Part shown: positions 35,683 to 46,774 of the stretch, one piece after another
Layout: every line of letters begins with the position of its first letter
Position numbering within the stretch: the first letter of the stretch is position 1
DNA from: Thalassia testudinum
Lineage: Eukaryota; Streptophyta; Magnoliopsida; Alismatales; Hydrocharitaceae
Direction: 5' to 3'
DNA length: 64,000 nucleotides
Assembly (NCBI GenBank): GCA_037157565.1
Contig: JAZHRO010000062.1
Span: 7,812,001 to 7,876,000 of the forward strand
Notes under the pieces: model-generated
Told to the model about the DNA's origin: nothing
The model's input: only the letters and a program-made list of their open reading frames with translations
Database searches by the model: none
Translations under genes and position numbers: made by a program

Positions 35683-36473
35683 GGTTGAGAAGGAAAGAAA
35701 AAACCCAGTTTAGCTGAAAGAGAAAGGAAAGGCTAAGTGTTGAAGCAGAAGAAGCTTAAGGAAGTTAAGGGAATGAAGCTAAGGGAAGAGAAAGAAAAGG
35801 CTAAGTGTTGAGGAGTAGTCGCAATAAAGGGAAAGAAGAACAAGTGCAAAGAAAAAGAAATTAAGAAGAAAAATACTAAGGGAAGAGAAGGTAGAGGCAG
35901 GAGCAGAAGAGAAAGAAGAAAGAAAAAGAGCTTGAGAGAGTTTAAGAAAGAAATAAAAGGAAAAGATAAAGGATAAATAAATAAAAGGAAAATAGAATAG
36001 AAGAAGAAAGAAAGAAAGAGATAAAGGAAAGGCTGAAGAGAAAATTAAGAGTTTTTCTTGTTATATTTTTAATTCCTCTTGCTTTTAATTGTAATAAGGC
36101 ATATGTTGAATGTATAAACTCTTATTTGCCTTTAATCATTTGAAATAAATGTTGTAAATGTTGATTTCATATGGGATTTTGCATTTTTTATTCAATTTAA
36201 ATCATTCTTGCAAAATTCATATTTTTAAAATTAATTGAATTATACCTCCTATACCTAAAGATGTTTTGAATTAATTAATGAATTTAGAATGAATTATACC
36301 TCCCAGCGAACGACCTGGACTCAACCAGTTGAAAAATTCTAAAATGTTAGGTTAATTCGACCCTATACTACTAAATGACACAATTTCAAGTTAACCTAAG
36401 TGACTTTTGTCTACTCATAATTAAGTAAAATTAACTTAATTAACTGAGTTGAGGTGAGAAACACATTAGTTGA

Positions 36474-37690
36474 TCGGAGACATTGTACGAGAGGAGCTCC
36501 ACCAGCCTCCACGGGCGCCTCTCCCTGAGGACGTGGAGGGGGAGTCCTCGGTGGGACAGAGAAACCGTCGCAGCACCGGATGAGCAAGAGGGGGAGGGGG
36601 TGATCCTCCACCACCGCCACCACACTCTGGCACTTCCGAGCATGAACCCTCTTTGCCTGGAGGCGTGCCCATTGCCCCACTGCTGCTACAACACGAGCTT
36701 TTCAGATAGTTCCAGAAGCTGAAGCCCCCCGCCTTTAAGGGGGATGAGGACCCATCTGAGGCAGAGGACTGGCTGGTGCACTTGGAGAAGATGTTCGACA
36801 CCCTTCACCCTCCCGCGGAGTGCCACGTGGCCTTTGCCACGTACTATCTAGAGAGCGCAGCACACAGGTGGTGGAGGGCAGTCAATGGCCAGGAGGGTAG
36901 AGAGTCGATGTGGGACCAGTTCATGGCTCTCTTCTGCGAGCAGTACTTTCCATAGACCTGGCAAGACCAAATGAGGCGGGAGTTTCACACTCTCCGCCAG
37001 GGAACATTGACGGTTAGAGCGTACCGCACGTGTTTTCTGGAGCTGTCACGTTTCGCCCTGATAGTTGTGTCTACTGAGGAGGAGCACCAGTGGAGGTTTA
37101 CTGAGGGGCTCTGACCTTCTATTTGGGGGTATGTCAAACCCCTAAAGCTGCCCACTTTCTCTCGTGTGGTTGAGGTAGCCATGACTTATGAGGAGACCAA
37201 TCCGGCCGTGTGAGACACTGACAGCGGACGGAAGAGGCCCTACCAGTCAAAGTACTCTCAGGGCTGTCGGGAGAGGAGGCACATGGCACTCACAAGAGAG
37301 CCATCTCATTCTGCGAGTCCATCAGTGGCCTTTAGGGAACCTAGACAAGGGCCAGTTGCCAGCACTGAACCCCTGCCCAGTCACCAGTAGGGACCTACGA
37401 AGGGAGGAGGTCGTGTACCCCTCTGCTACCAGTGTGGCCAGCCGGGCCACATCAGGAGGGACTGCCCATCTAGGACCGGAGCACAACAAATGCTCCCTGC
37501 ACTGAGCGTTGGAGGCTGAGCTGGTGGTCGTGGTCACCAGGCATGTAGGGGAGGGCAGCAGTCACGAGGAGGGTACCGGGCAGCTGTTGCTCGCCTGACC
37601 TAGAGTGTAGCTTCTTCATCTGCACCGAGAGCTGAGGGGCGTATCAACACATTGACACATAGAGACACCAGGGCTTCGGGATCTATTGTG
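36474..37690 (+). pseudogene. gag: Element A gag, main piece with CCHC knuckle
   Basis: Continues the frame of 21448-21586 after element B. It carries the chromovirus gag core: the FKGDEDPSEAEDWL block (about 36736-36777), then ATYYLESAAHRWW (36839-36877), the FALIV/EEHQWRF region and the VVEVAMTYEE helix. The knuckle CYQCGQPGHIRRDC is at 37424-37465. The frame holds from the insertion site through the knuckle, broken by stops (for example near 36583, 36713, 36953, 37112 and 37211), mostly explicable by C-to-T or G-to-A. It lies directly upstream of the protease region, as in Tekay-type elements. Confidence 0.85.
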
Positions 37691-37699
37691 GCAGGTATG

Positions 37700-40600
37700 G
37701 TTATGTTTCTGGAAGATTAGTGTACGTACTTTCTGATTATGCGCCACACACTCCTTCGTCGCTACGAGTTTTGCCATCAGTTTGAGGTAGGGTAGTGTAC
37801 TGTTAGAGGATCTGTTTATGATCAGAGGCCCAGGTGGCCAGTTGTTTATATCTGAGGAGGTCTACACGGACTGCGAGGTCAGTATCGGGGGACACAGTCT
37901 CCCCGCTGACCTGATTGTGATACTGATGGAGGACTTTGGCATAATCCTAGGGATGAACTGGTTGTCCGCCTATCACGCCCTGGTGGACTATTTCGGAAGG
38001 AAGATCATCTTCTCCATATCAGAGTTGCCTCCCGTTGAGTTTCACGGATAGCCGGTGGACGGAGGTTTCAGATGCATCTCCGCGCTTCGGGCAGCCAGGC
38101 TTTTGAGCCAGGGGTGTGAGGGCTTTTTGGCCTATGTAGTGGCAGAGTCTAGCCCCGTGGTTGACTTTCAGAGTATTCCAGTGGTTTGTGAGTACCCCGA
38201 CGTCTTCCCAGAGGAGCTGCCAAGACTATCGCCTGAGCGTGAGATCAAGTTTGAGATCTCACTAGTACCGGGGACCAGCCCCATTTCTACTGCACCGTAC
38301 CGGATGGCACCGCTTGAGCTACGGGAGCTCAAGTCACAGCTATAAGACCTGTTGGAGAAGGGCTTTGTGAGGCCCAGTGCATCCCCATGGGGAGCTCCTA
38401 TGCTGTTTGTAAAGAAGAAGGTCGGTACCCTGCGACTTTGTGTCGACTATCAACAGCTGAATAGGGTCACTATCAAGAACAAGTATCCGCTACAAAGGAT
38501 TGACAACCTCTTCAACCTGTTGTGAGATGCCACAATGTTCTCTAAGATAGATCTGAGGTCAGGTTACCACCAGTTGAGGATCCGGGAGACCGACATCTCC
38601 AAGACAGCTTTCCGTACCTGGTACGGGCACTACGAGTTCTTGGTCATGTCGTTTGGGCTGACCAATGCCCCTGCTGCCTTTATGGATTTGATAAATCTTG
38701 TTTTCAGGCCGTACTTAGACCAGTTTGTGGTGGTGTTCATCGACAACGTACTCGTTTACTCACGGGATCAGGCACAGCATGGACAACATTTACTTATGAT
38801 CTTGGAAACCTTGAGGCGACGCAAGCTGTATGCCAAGTATAGCAAGTGCGAGTTTTGGTTAAGGCAGGTGACTTTTTTGGGCCACGTGATTTCAGGGGAT
38901 GGATTGGTTGTGGATCCAACCAAGATAGAGTCCATACTCAAGTGGGAGAGGCCACGCACAGTGATAGAGATACGTAGCTTTTTGGGACTGGCAGGTTACT
39001 ACCGGTGATTTATCAAAGGATTCTCTCAGATTATACATCCTATGACCCAGCTGACTCGGAAGGACGTGCCCTTTGCCTGGACAGATGAGTGCAAGGCATG
39101 TTTTCAGGAGTTGAAGGAGAGACTGACTTCAGCTCCCGTACTTACCATCCCGGACAGCTGTGGCGGTTTCGTGGTTTACACTGACGCTTTGTTGCAGGGG
39201 TTAGGGGGTGTGCTCATGCAATGGGGTCACGTTGTCGCTTACGCTTCGTGACAACTGAAGCCCCATGAGCATAGCTACCCTACCCATGACTTAGAGCTAG
39301 TAGCAGTTGTCTTCGCGCTGAAGACATGGAGGCACTAGCTTTACGGTGAGACTTTCGAGATCTCCATAGATCATAAGAGCCTCAGGTACTTGTTTAATCA
39401 GAAGGAGATTAACATGAGACAGAGATGTTGGTTAGAGCTCCTGAAGGACTACGACTGCAGCATCTCCTACCACCTAAGGAAGGCCAATGTGGTGGCCTAT
39501 GCCTTGAGCCAGAAGGCACCCACCCACTTGGCCAGTTTACAGGCACAGAGTTGGAGACTCATGGAAGAGTTAGGCAGTTGGCAACCCTGGGAGTCACAGG
39601 GGTATTGTGGGATAGTGACAGTGACGCGGTAGACACGACCAGAGCTGATAGACCGCATCATCATAGGGCAGATGATAGATCCGTACTTACAGATGCTGCG
39701 AGACAGGGTGTTGACAGGGGACCCAGGAGACTTTTCCTTCTCAGACAAGATACTGCGCATGAAGGGATGCTTATGCGTTCCTAGGGACGATGAGTTGTTG
39801 AGAGAGCTCCTGGCTGAGGTGCACGGGTCCAGGTTCACCATACATCACAGGAACACAAAGATGTACCGTGATTTACGACGTGACTTTTGGTGGAGAGGGA
39901 TGAAGCAAGATGTTGGTGAGTTTGTGCAGCAGTATTTGGTATGCCAACAAGTGAAGGCCGAGCACCAGAGGCTTACAGGACCATTGCAGCCACTTCCTGT
40001 GCTAAAGTGGAAGTGGGAGAGCATCACCATGGACTTGGTGGTGGGTCTACCAGTTACCCAATGGGGACACGATGCAGTCTGGGTGATAGTAGATAGGTTG
40101 ACGAAGATGGCGCATTTCCTACCGATCTGAGTCACCCTTGGACCAGCACAGTTAGTAGAGAAATAGATCAGACATTTGGTGCACCTACATGGAGTTCCAT
40201 GTGAGATCGTATCTGACAAGGATACTCATTTTACTTCCCAATTCTGGGCTAAGTTTCAATAGGCTTTGGGGACACGTTTGAGGTTTAGTACTGCTTACCA
40301 CCCCTAGACAGATGAACAGTCAAAGCGCACCATACAGACACTTGAGGACCTTCTACGCGCTTGTATGCTAGACTGGAGAGGCTCCTAGAGGGAGCATTTA
40401 CCCCTGGTAGAGTTTGCATACAATAACAGTTACCACTCGAGCATCAGCATGGCACCTTACGAGGTTCTGTACGGACGGAGGTCTACTTCACCCTTGAGTT
40501 GGGTCGAGGTGGGGACCAAGTGGGAGGTTGGTCCCAGGCTGATCCGGCAGAGTCAGGAGGTGATAGAGCAGATTCACAAACGACTCCACACTGTCAGGAG

Positions 40601-41102
40601 CAGGTATAAGAGCTATGCTAACCGAAAATGCAGAGAGGTGCAGTTCGAGGTTGGGGATCACATCTTTCTCCGTGTTTTGCCTATGAAGGGCTTACAGTGC
40701 TTTGGGGTGAAAGGGAAGCTTGCACTAAGGTTTGTGGGACCTTTTGAGGTCCTGGAGCGAATAGGACCCATTGCTTACCGGCTTGCCCTTCCTCCCCAGT
40801 TTTCTGGAGTGCACGATGTGTTCCATGTGTCCAACCTCAGGAAGTATGTCGCTGATCCCAGTCACGATTTGAGCCACGAGAGCATCAAGGTTGGTGACGA
40901 CCTGACCTACCCCGAGAGACCAGTACAGATACTAAATAGAGCTGTCCGAAGTTTGAGACAGAAGCAGGTACCACAAGTGAAGGTCCTATGGAGAAGCCAG
41001 TGGTACGAGGAGGCAACTTAGGAGCCTAAGGCGGTGATGCAAGAGTGGTACCTGGAGCTTTTTGAGGGTACATCCTTTTGGACCAACTTCGGTCCTCTTT
41101 AA
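37700..41102 (+). pseudogene. pol: Element A pol: protease, RT, RNase H, integrase, chromodomain-like tail
   Basis: Polyprotein of a Tekay-type chromovirus. From 37743 to TAA 41102 it lies in one frame with 13 in-frame stops. The protease DxGATHSF site (about 37735-37760) is frameshifted by an apparent one-base loss, with another near 37700. RT spans about 38340-38990; the catalytic F-I-D-D reads FIDN (Asn codon 38745-38747). RNase H follows (VVYTDA, about 39172). The integrase zinc finger has Tyr where the first CxxC Cys is expected (39933-39935). The first Asp (40032) is kept, but the Glu of the DDE triad reads Lys (40323-40325). The tail (about 40905-41090) resembles the Tekay chromodomain. 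It is certainly inactive. Confidence 0.9.
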
Positions 41103-41152
41103 GTTTGTTATGCGCTTTTACGTTCCTTTTCCTGCACCCTTGCAAGCTCAAG

Positions 41153-41169
41153 TTTTGGGGACGAAACTT
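41153..41169 (+). promoter_or_regulatory. Element A polypurine/3' border motif
   Basis: ttttggggacgaaactt just before the 3' LTR is the characteristic end of the internal region in plant chromoviruses, near the plus-strand primer. Confidence 0.6.
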
Positions 41170-41187
41170 CCTTTAAGTTTGTTATGA

Positions 41188-44100
41188 TATAATGACTTGT
41201 TACATTTTTAGCCGGATAAGACATCTACAGTTTCAGTTAAATGTCTAGACACGTGCCCAGACATCTAAAAGTGGGAAATTTTGTACTGTGCTTTGCTTTC
41301 TATGTGCAGGCAATGTGCAGAGGCCTTTCTCTCTCCCTGCACCCTTTCCTTGAACCGTAACTCCCCTCCTATATAAACCCCTCACCTTTTCCTCCTTCAC
41401 CCCTCACACCACTCCAGCCACCACCACCTTCACCTTCTCCTGTGACAGCCACGTCCCCCTCCGTCTCTACTGCAACTGCGGCGAGGAAGGAGAGACATCG
41501 ACGAGGGGAGAGCGAGGACAAGCGAGAGCGAGAGAGTGCGAGGGAGTGAGAGCGGGGGAGGTGGATGACGGCCGCAGGAGCTCAGTGGAGCTCGAGGAGG
41601 AATCATGGGAGAGAGGAGGATGCCGGTGAGGAACTGCTCAAGCTCCTGCAGTTGCTGGAGCTGCCAGTGCAGGCGGAGGTGCAAGCGGGGCGAGCTGCAA
41701 GGAGGTTCTGGTACTAGAAGTTTTCCAGTGTCGGATGTCTGGAGTGAAGTCCAGACGCCTGGTGAGGCATCAAGACGTCCGGAGCTGAGGTCGGACGTCT
41801 GAAAGCACGTATCGCGTGAGGTACGTACCTTCCTGCGTTGATTTCCACCATGCAGAATATCTCAGCACAGAAGTTGTTGGGTTAAAACTGTGCCTGCATT
41901 TTCGTATGCAGGTGAAGTGATGGGAACACCATCATGAGCCCTAACTAGCTCATTTTGACCCAAAAAAGAGAATAAAAGCTCCTACATAACTGATTGGAGA
42001 TCTTAATTCACTGAATAGCCATTCTGAGATAAAAGCAAGAAACAAGGCGTAAAACTGCAATTTTACCATTGCAGTACAACAACAGATTTTCTCAAGGGCT
42101 AAACACAGGTCAAAAGGTCTCAAAAAAATAAAAAGTGGGTTGGATCAAATAGAAAAGGGTTTGTGTGAGTTCTGGGAATTAATTGACTTCTTGTAACCCC
42201 AAAACAGACCTACTTGATTAAACAAGATTTTGGTCAAGATAAAATTCACCTAAACCCTCTAAAAATCATAAAAAAATATTCTCTAGGGTTTAGAACCTTC
42301 AATTTGGCCATTGGAACCCATTTTGACCAAGAATGGGGTCTCAGACAAATATTTTCCTTAAATTGGGTTTTTGCATAAATTTCCCAACCAAGCATGGTCA
42401 AACCCAAAATCCAACTTCACCATTGGATTCCTTAGGTCAAAATTAGATTTGTACCAAAATTTAGACCTAAGGGGAACTCATCTTGATCTACTTTGCAAAT
42501 AAGTCTAACCTGATTACATTTCTACCCCTATCTTTCGAAAATCCTTGCATTTGGCCCCCTAACTTTTTATCATCCTTGCAAATAGGTTCTTCTACCATTA
42601 TAGAGGAGGAATCCTACTCCGGCGAACTTTAGAAGGTGATTCCTCTTTGATTGCTCAGAGAATCCCTCCCAAAATTGGAAGGGAGATTCTCTGAGTAATC
42701 TCCTCCAGTCTGAACCCATCACTGAGCCCAAATTTGTACCCAATCTCTCATGCGAACACATGAGAGATTTGGATCTTTTTGAAGCTTCCAACTCTGGTGG
42801 ACATACCTTGCTTGGAAGCTTGGCTTCCAAGCACAAACCCGTCCCCAGAAGCCTATTTAAGCAGCCCCTAATCTAGCTGCATCTCCTCAGCTTGGAATTG
42901 GGCCTGTCCCCCCCCCCCAATTCTTCTCTCCTCGCCGGTCATAACACCTTTGCAAGCTCTAATGGTTCCTCACTCTCTCTCTCGTCACCCAACCACAATA
43001 CCAGTGGTTGGGTTGCCTTCCTCTCATTCATCTGCGTCAGCCATACCAGCCCTGACGCCTCAACTGCCCTCATCTTCGCCGCCACCTCATCTACGGAGAT
43101 CTTCGTCTCCAGCGTCGTCCACACCAGCCCAGATGCCTCTCCTATCTCCTTCATCCTTAGTTTAGGTCTGTTAGCTTCCCTCTCCCTTCTACTCCCATTC
43201 CCCCTCTTTATTTCTGAAAAACACCCCTCGATGCCATCGAACACCATCACCTTCTCCACCTCCAGCGAGGTGTCCCCGTCGCTCTACACCTCCATCCACC
43301 TCACCAACCACCCTACGATCTCCACAACACCTCACTGATCATCTCCCACTACTCCAATCTCTCCATCGACCACCCAAAAGCACCCCCAAACACACCCACT
43401 CACACAGCCACAGAGAACCCTAAGCATGCCACCACAGTCGTTCCCATGCTATGCTGACCACCGCCACATTTTCACCATGCCTTGGCAAAGTTCCCTGAGC
43501 ATTTTAACGTGGCCACGAGGCTATCTTGGTGTTTTCAAGTGCAAACGTCCCTCCACCATTGGAGCAAAGCTTGGAGCAAGCTTGCAAGCTGCTCTAGGTT
43601 TCACCAGTCCCAGGTTGCTGTCCCAGGTCATGCAGAACATCTCATGCACGACTCCAGGCTGCCAATTGAAGCCACAAGCCCTTACAGCTTCGCAATCAAA
43701 GGGAACACCTGCTACTGCGGCACGCGTAAGGGTGGTGGGATGTTTAGTCCTACCTCAGAACTGGGCGAGCGGGTGTATGCACATAAATTGATTTTTTGCA
43801 TTAGCCTTGTCGCCTCCTACTCACGGGGTGAGGTCCCTCTCTCCCCCTCTCACGACCTCATCCACGACACTGCCCACGCAGACCTGGCCATGATCCATTT
43901 ACCCGACCAACTCACTCCTTGCTCACCACCTACGTCGGTGAGCCTAGACTCGAGTCTCCATTAGGTCTGATTACTTGACCCCGATGTGGCTCTGGGAGAG
44001 CGAAACGACATAGAGAAGAGAGAAAGAGAGGAACGCTATGTAGGGGAAGGGGAGTTTTGCTGTGGAAAGATTGGCTCCACACTTAGCCAAATCCAAGGAA

Positions 44101-46769
44101 GGAAGAAGGAAGAAGAAAGAAGGAAGGAGGAAGAAGCTAAGGAAAAGAAGGTTAAAGAAGAAGCCGGAGAAGAAGGAAGAAGCCAAGGAAGAGAAAGAAG
44201 AAGGAAGAAGCTGAGGTTCGCAAGGCAAAAGCTGAAGAGGAAAAGGCTGAAGGAAGAGAAAGAGAAGAAGGAAGAAGAAGATAGAGAAGGCAAAGGAAAG
44301 AGAAGACAAAGAGAAGAAGGAGCCAACAACAAAGAAAGAAGAAGAAAAGGCTGAAGTCAAAGAAAGAGAAGAAAGAAGGAAGGAGAAGCTTAAGACAGAT
44401 TGCAAGAGAAATCAGAGAAAAAAGGAAGGGAAGGCACTGTAGCACTGAACCTTTAAGATGTCTGATTTTATAATCAGACATCCATTTTTTCATAGGCTAT
44501 CCATTGTTTTATTTACAATTATTTTTATGCTTCATATACTCATGCTTTAGATTCTTAATTAGATTTTGAGTAGTATTATATGTTCAATTTGCATTTATTA
44601 TTGAGATTAGTACATGAATTCCATTTGCTCCCTGTGTTCGACCTCGAACTTTAAATTCGAGTAATAAAATTATATTTATTTTGAATGCTTTTTAGGTTGT
44701 ACTACAATGCGACATTCTTAAAACCCGATCAAGCGTGCTAAACATGAAGGCTTTGGGAAGGTGCGCGGTGTGCTTTCCCAAGTACTTTGGATGTCTGATC
44801 ATGTCGTCAGACATCCGGAGGTACTTCCAAACAACTGGAAGTAGGGTGAGATGCTGGAGCTGCGCCCAGATGGTCACAGAGGGAGTTTGGATGTCTGAAT
44901 CAACCACAGGAAACATAAGGTGAGTTTTGTTATCTTTTAAGATGTCTGGGATTAGTTCCAGACATCTGATTTTGGTCAGTAATTGCATTTTTGGTCTGTT
45001 TAAGGCCCAAATGGAATTGGATTTTCGTAAATGAAGTATCGCTGCTTTCCACTCGAGTTCCTCTATGTGTTCGTGTTGAATATCTACTGTTTTGAGCTAT
45101 TCTAATGTACATTGGTCACTAGTACAGGTTACCAGCCGATGGAATGTTCGAGGCCTGTGAAGACGACGAGATCTGTGGCACCGGCCCCCATTCCTCCCGT
45201 GATACCCGATAGAGTGGTTTAATTCAGTTGTTAATATTTAAATAAGAATGTACTTGGTTGGAATAATTGGATTGAACTCTAGGATGTAGAATGAACCCTA
45301 GGGTAGAAATGAATGAGCCTGTTTGAGCTGTCCTGTTTACTTGAATGCATGGTTAAAATAAATTATTGACGAATGCCTTTAATATAATTACGAGATGCAT
45401 GTCAAATACGAGCTGCCTATATGTAAATGAGAAATTGAACTGTGAAACCAAAAGTTGCATGTTTATGATTGAGAACTGAATCATGAAATCACGAGCTGCC
45501 TGTATATGGATGAGGAACGAGTTATGAAACATGAGATCTGGATATGAATAAATGAGATGAATATGAGCATGAACCCTATGGGGAATTAGGAGTAAAATTC
45601 CTATGTATGAAAGGAATCTGGAGTGTAGATGGGAAGTGTGCTGGCCCTTGTGTACGTGGTACCAAGGAGAGCAACTATCCCTTTTTAGTGTAGAGTGGAG
45701 CTAGCCTCCCTTTGGTTGAGACCCAAGGTTAGGATTGGCCACTCTACACCAACTTCTGTTGGCCCTCACGTACGTGGTATCGAGGCGTGCTACTAGAGTA
45801 GGGTGGGAGATAGCCACCCCATGGGGCCTAGGGTTCAGTTAGCCACCCTACACCGACTTTGTTAGGCCCTTTGGGCAAATCGAGGTAGTCAAAAGAGGGT
45901 ACGCAGACTGTGGAGGGGCGAGACCACTATTTGGTTCTGAGAGGCGAGACCCCTATTCTGAGAGGGCAAGGCCCTATACTGTTCTATGCTGTACTTTGGG
46001 CGTACCCACTAACAGAAACGACTGACCGCGTGTCAGTGTGGGGTAGCTACCCATCCGCTTATCACGCGTGCCGTAGTCACCGCTACATCTCGACAGTAAC
46101 CTCGGGCTGGTTGATTAGGTGTAGAACTACCACGAGGGACTCTCCCGGCCAGGAGAGCACCATGTGTACCTTCTACTCTATTGAAAGGACTACAATCAAG
46201 ATCGTTCCCACGAGGAACATGCAAGATCAAGAAATACCTAGATACTTGAGAAATAGATGAACCAGAAACACATAATTGAGACAAATAGAAATAAGAAATA
46301 AACCTGTTGTTGTTTTACTATACTTGTACTTAAATAATGTAAACACCACTCTACACAGTGTTCGCTGACTCTGTCTTTCTGCAACCCTATTTAGGACCTG
46401 GAGTTGAGCAGCCCGAGTTTCCGACTACAGAGTGTGTTGGGCCTAGCCGAGCCTGGCTATAGTCGTTCTTTCAGCACTTTCATTTCCTCTACTGTTGTAA
46501 TGAGTAATGGACACATAGTTTACTGTTCCTATTACTTTCTGTTTCCCTTTCATTTTTTGTTGTTGTTGTGGTGGCATGTACTATGTTTTGAGATAGTTGT
46601 TCTACTTTCTTTACTGCTTCGCTCTTTTCTTTTGCTTAGTTATATTGCATGTGTGAATGTGGTTTATTTTCCTGCTTTTGATTATTTCTTGTTGGACAAC
46701 TAGGTCTTGGGATTAGTCAAGGCGAGCTGATCTCGAGTCCTGTAGGGATCTGGGAACCGGGTTGTAATA
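41188..46769 (+). repeat. Element A 3' LTR (interrupted by solo LTR E2)
   Basis: Pieces 41188-41917 and 44745-46769 match the 5' LTR. The last bases read gtaata, a C-to-T change from the 5' gtaaca, followed by the GGGTA duplication. TATA is at 41370-41377. The segment 45290-46769 supplies the uninterrupted version of the site where C entered the 5' LTR. The start may be as early as 41185. Confidence 0.85.
41918..44744 (+). mobile_element. E2: solo LTR of family E
   Basis: 2827 bases from TGATGGGAACACCATCATG to ...ctaaaca, with a perfect duplication TGAAG (41913-41917, 44745-44749). The undisturbed site is seen in A's 5' LTR near 5270 (gcaggtgaaggct). TATA-like TATTTAAG is at 42854. A degenerate USE, GTCCTACCTCA (43747-43757), is followed 24 bases later by CATAAATT. 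The purine tract is at about 44085-44430. An inverted motif, GATGTCTGATT/AATCAGACATC, lies at 44457-44482. Confidence 0.92.
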
Positions 46770-46774
46770 GGGTA

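Larger units (their letters stand above)
21587..36468 (+). mobile_element. Element B: gag-only Ty3 element (Tat/Athila type)
   Basis: LTRs at 21587-25673 (4087 bases) and 33772-36468 (2697 bases) begin TGATGAGAGGCTCATCATG and end in an A-T-rich TTA. The target duplication is imperfect: gctga (21582-21586) versus gttga (36469-36473). The primer site is TGGTGCCGTTGCCGGGGA, and the PPT gcttggggggta-like tract lies next to the 3' LTR. The interior, minus solo LTR E1, is about 5.5 kb: leader, a gag with stops, then some 2.7 kb of AT-rich non-coding DNA. There is no protease, RT or integrase. It needed pol from another element. Inserted in A's gag. Confidence 0.86.
33772..36468 (+). repeat. Element B 3' LTR (internally deleted)
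   Basis: Aligns with 21587-25673 at both ends but lacks about 1.36 kb. The junction is near 34945-34955, just after the GGAGTA/TTAG microsatellite. The TATA box (34534) and the USE module (35324-35366) are kept. It ends acacatta, followed by the gttga target duplication. Confidence 0.86.
4537..46769 (+). mobile_element. Element A: Ty3/gypsy chromovirus (Tekay/Del type), split by nested insertions
   Basis: A complete but dead LTR retrotransposon. Removing nested insertions gives LTRs of about 2.76 kb (5') and 2.75 kb (3') around gag and pol. The flanking 5-bp duplication GGGTA is at 4532-4536 and 46770-46774. After the 5' LTR lies a primer site of initiator-Met type. The protein order is gag with CCHC knuckle, protease, RT, RNase H, integrase and a chromodomain-like tail, which defines chromoviruses. 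The LTR ends have decayed: the 5' copy ends in CA and the 3' copy in TA. Insertions are C with D in the 5' LTR, B with E1 in gag, and E2 in the 3' LTR. The exact first base of the LTR is uncertain by a few bases. Confidence 0.88.

Noticed and set aside
37664..37681. DTRASGS in A read as a protease active site with Gly changed to Arg
   Set aside because: The expected protease motif (D-Y-G-A-T-H-S-F type) is found about 70 bases downstream at 37735-37760 once a one-base loss is allowed; the upstream resemblance is in the gag-protease linker.
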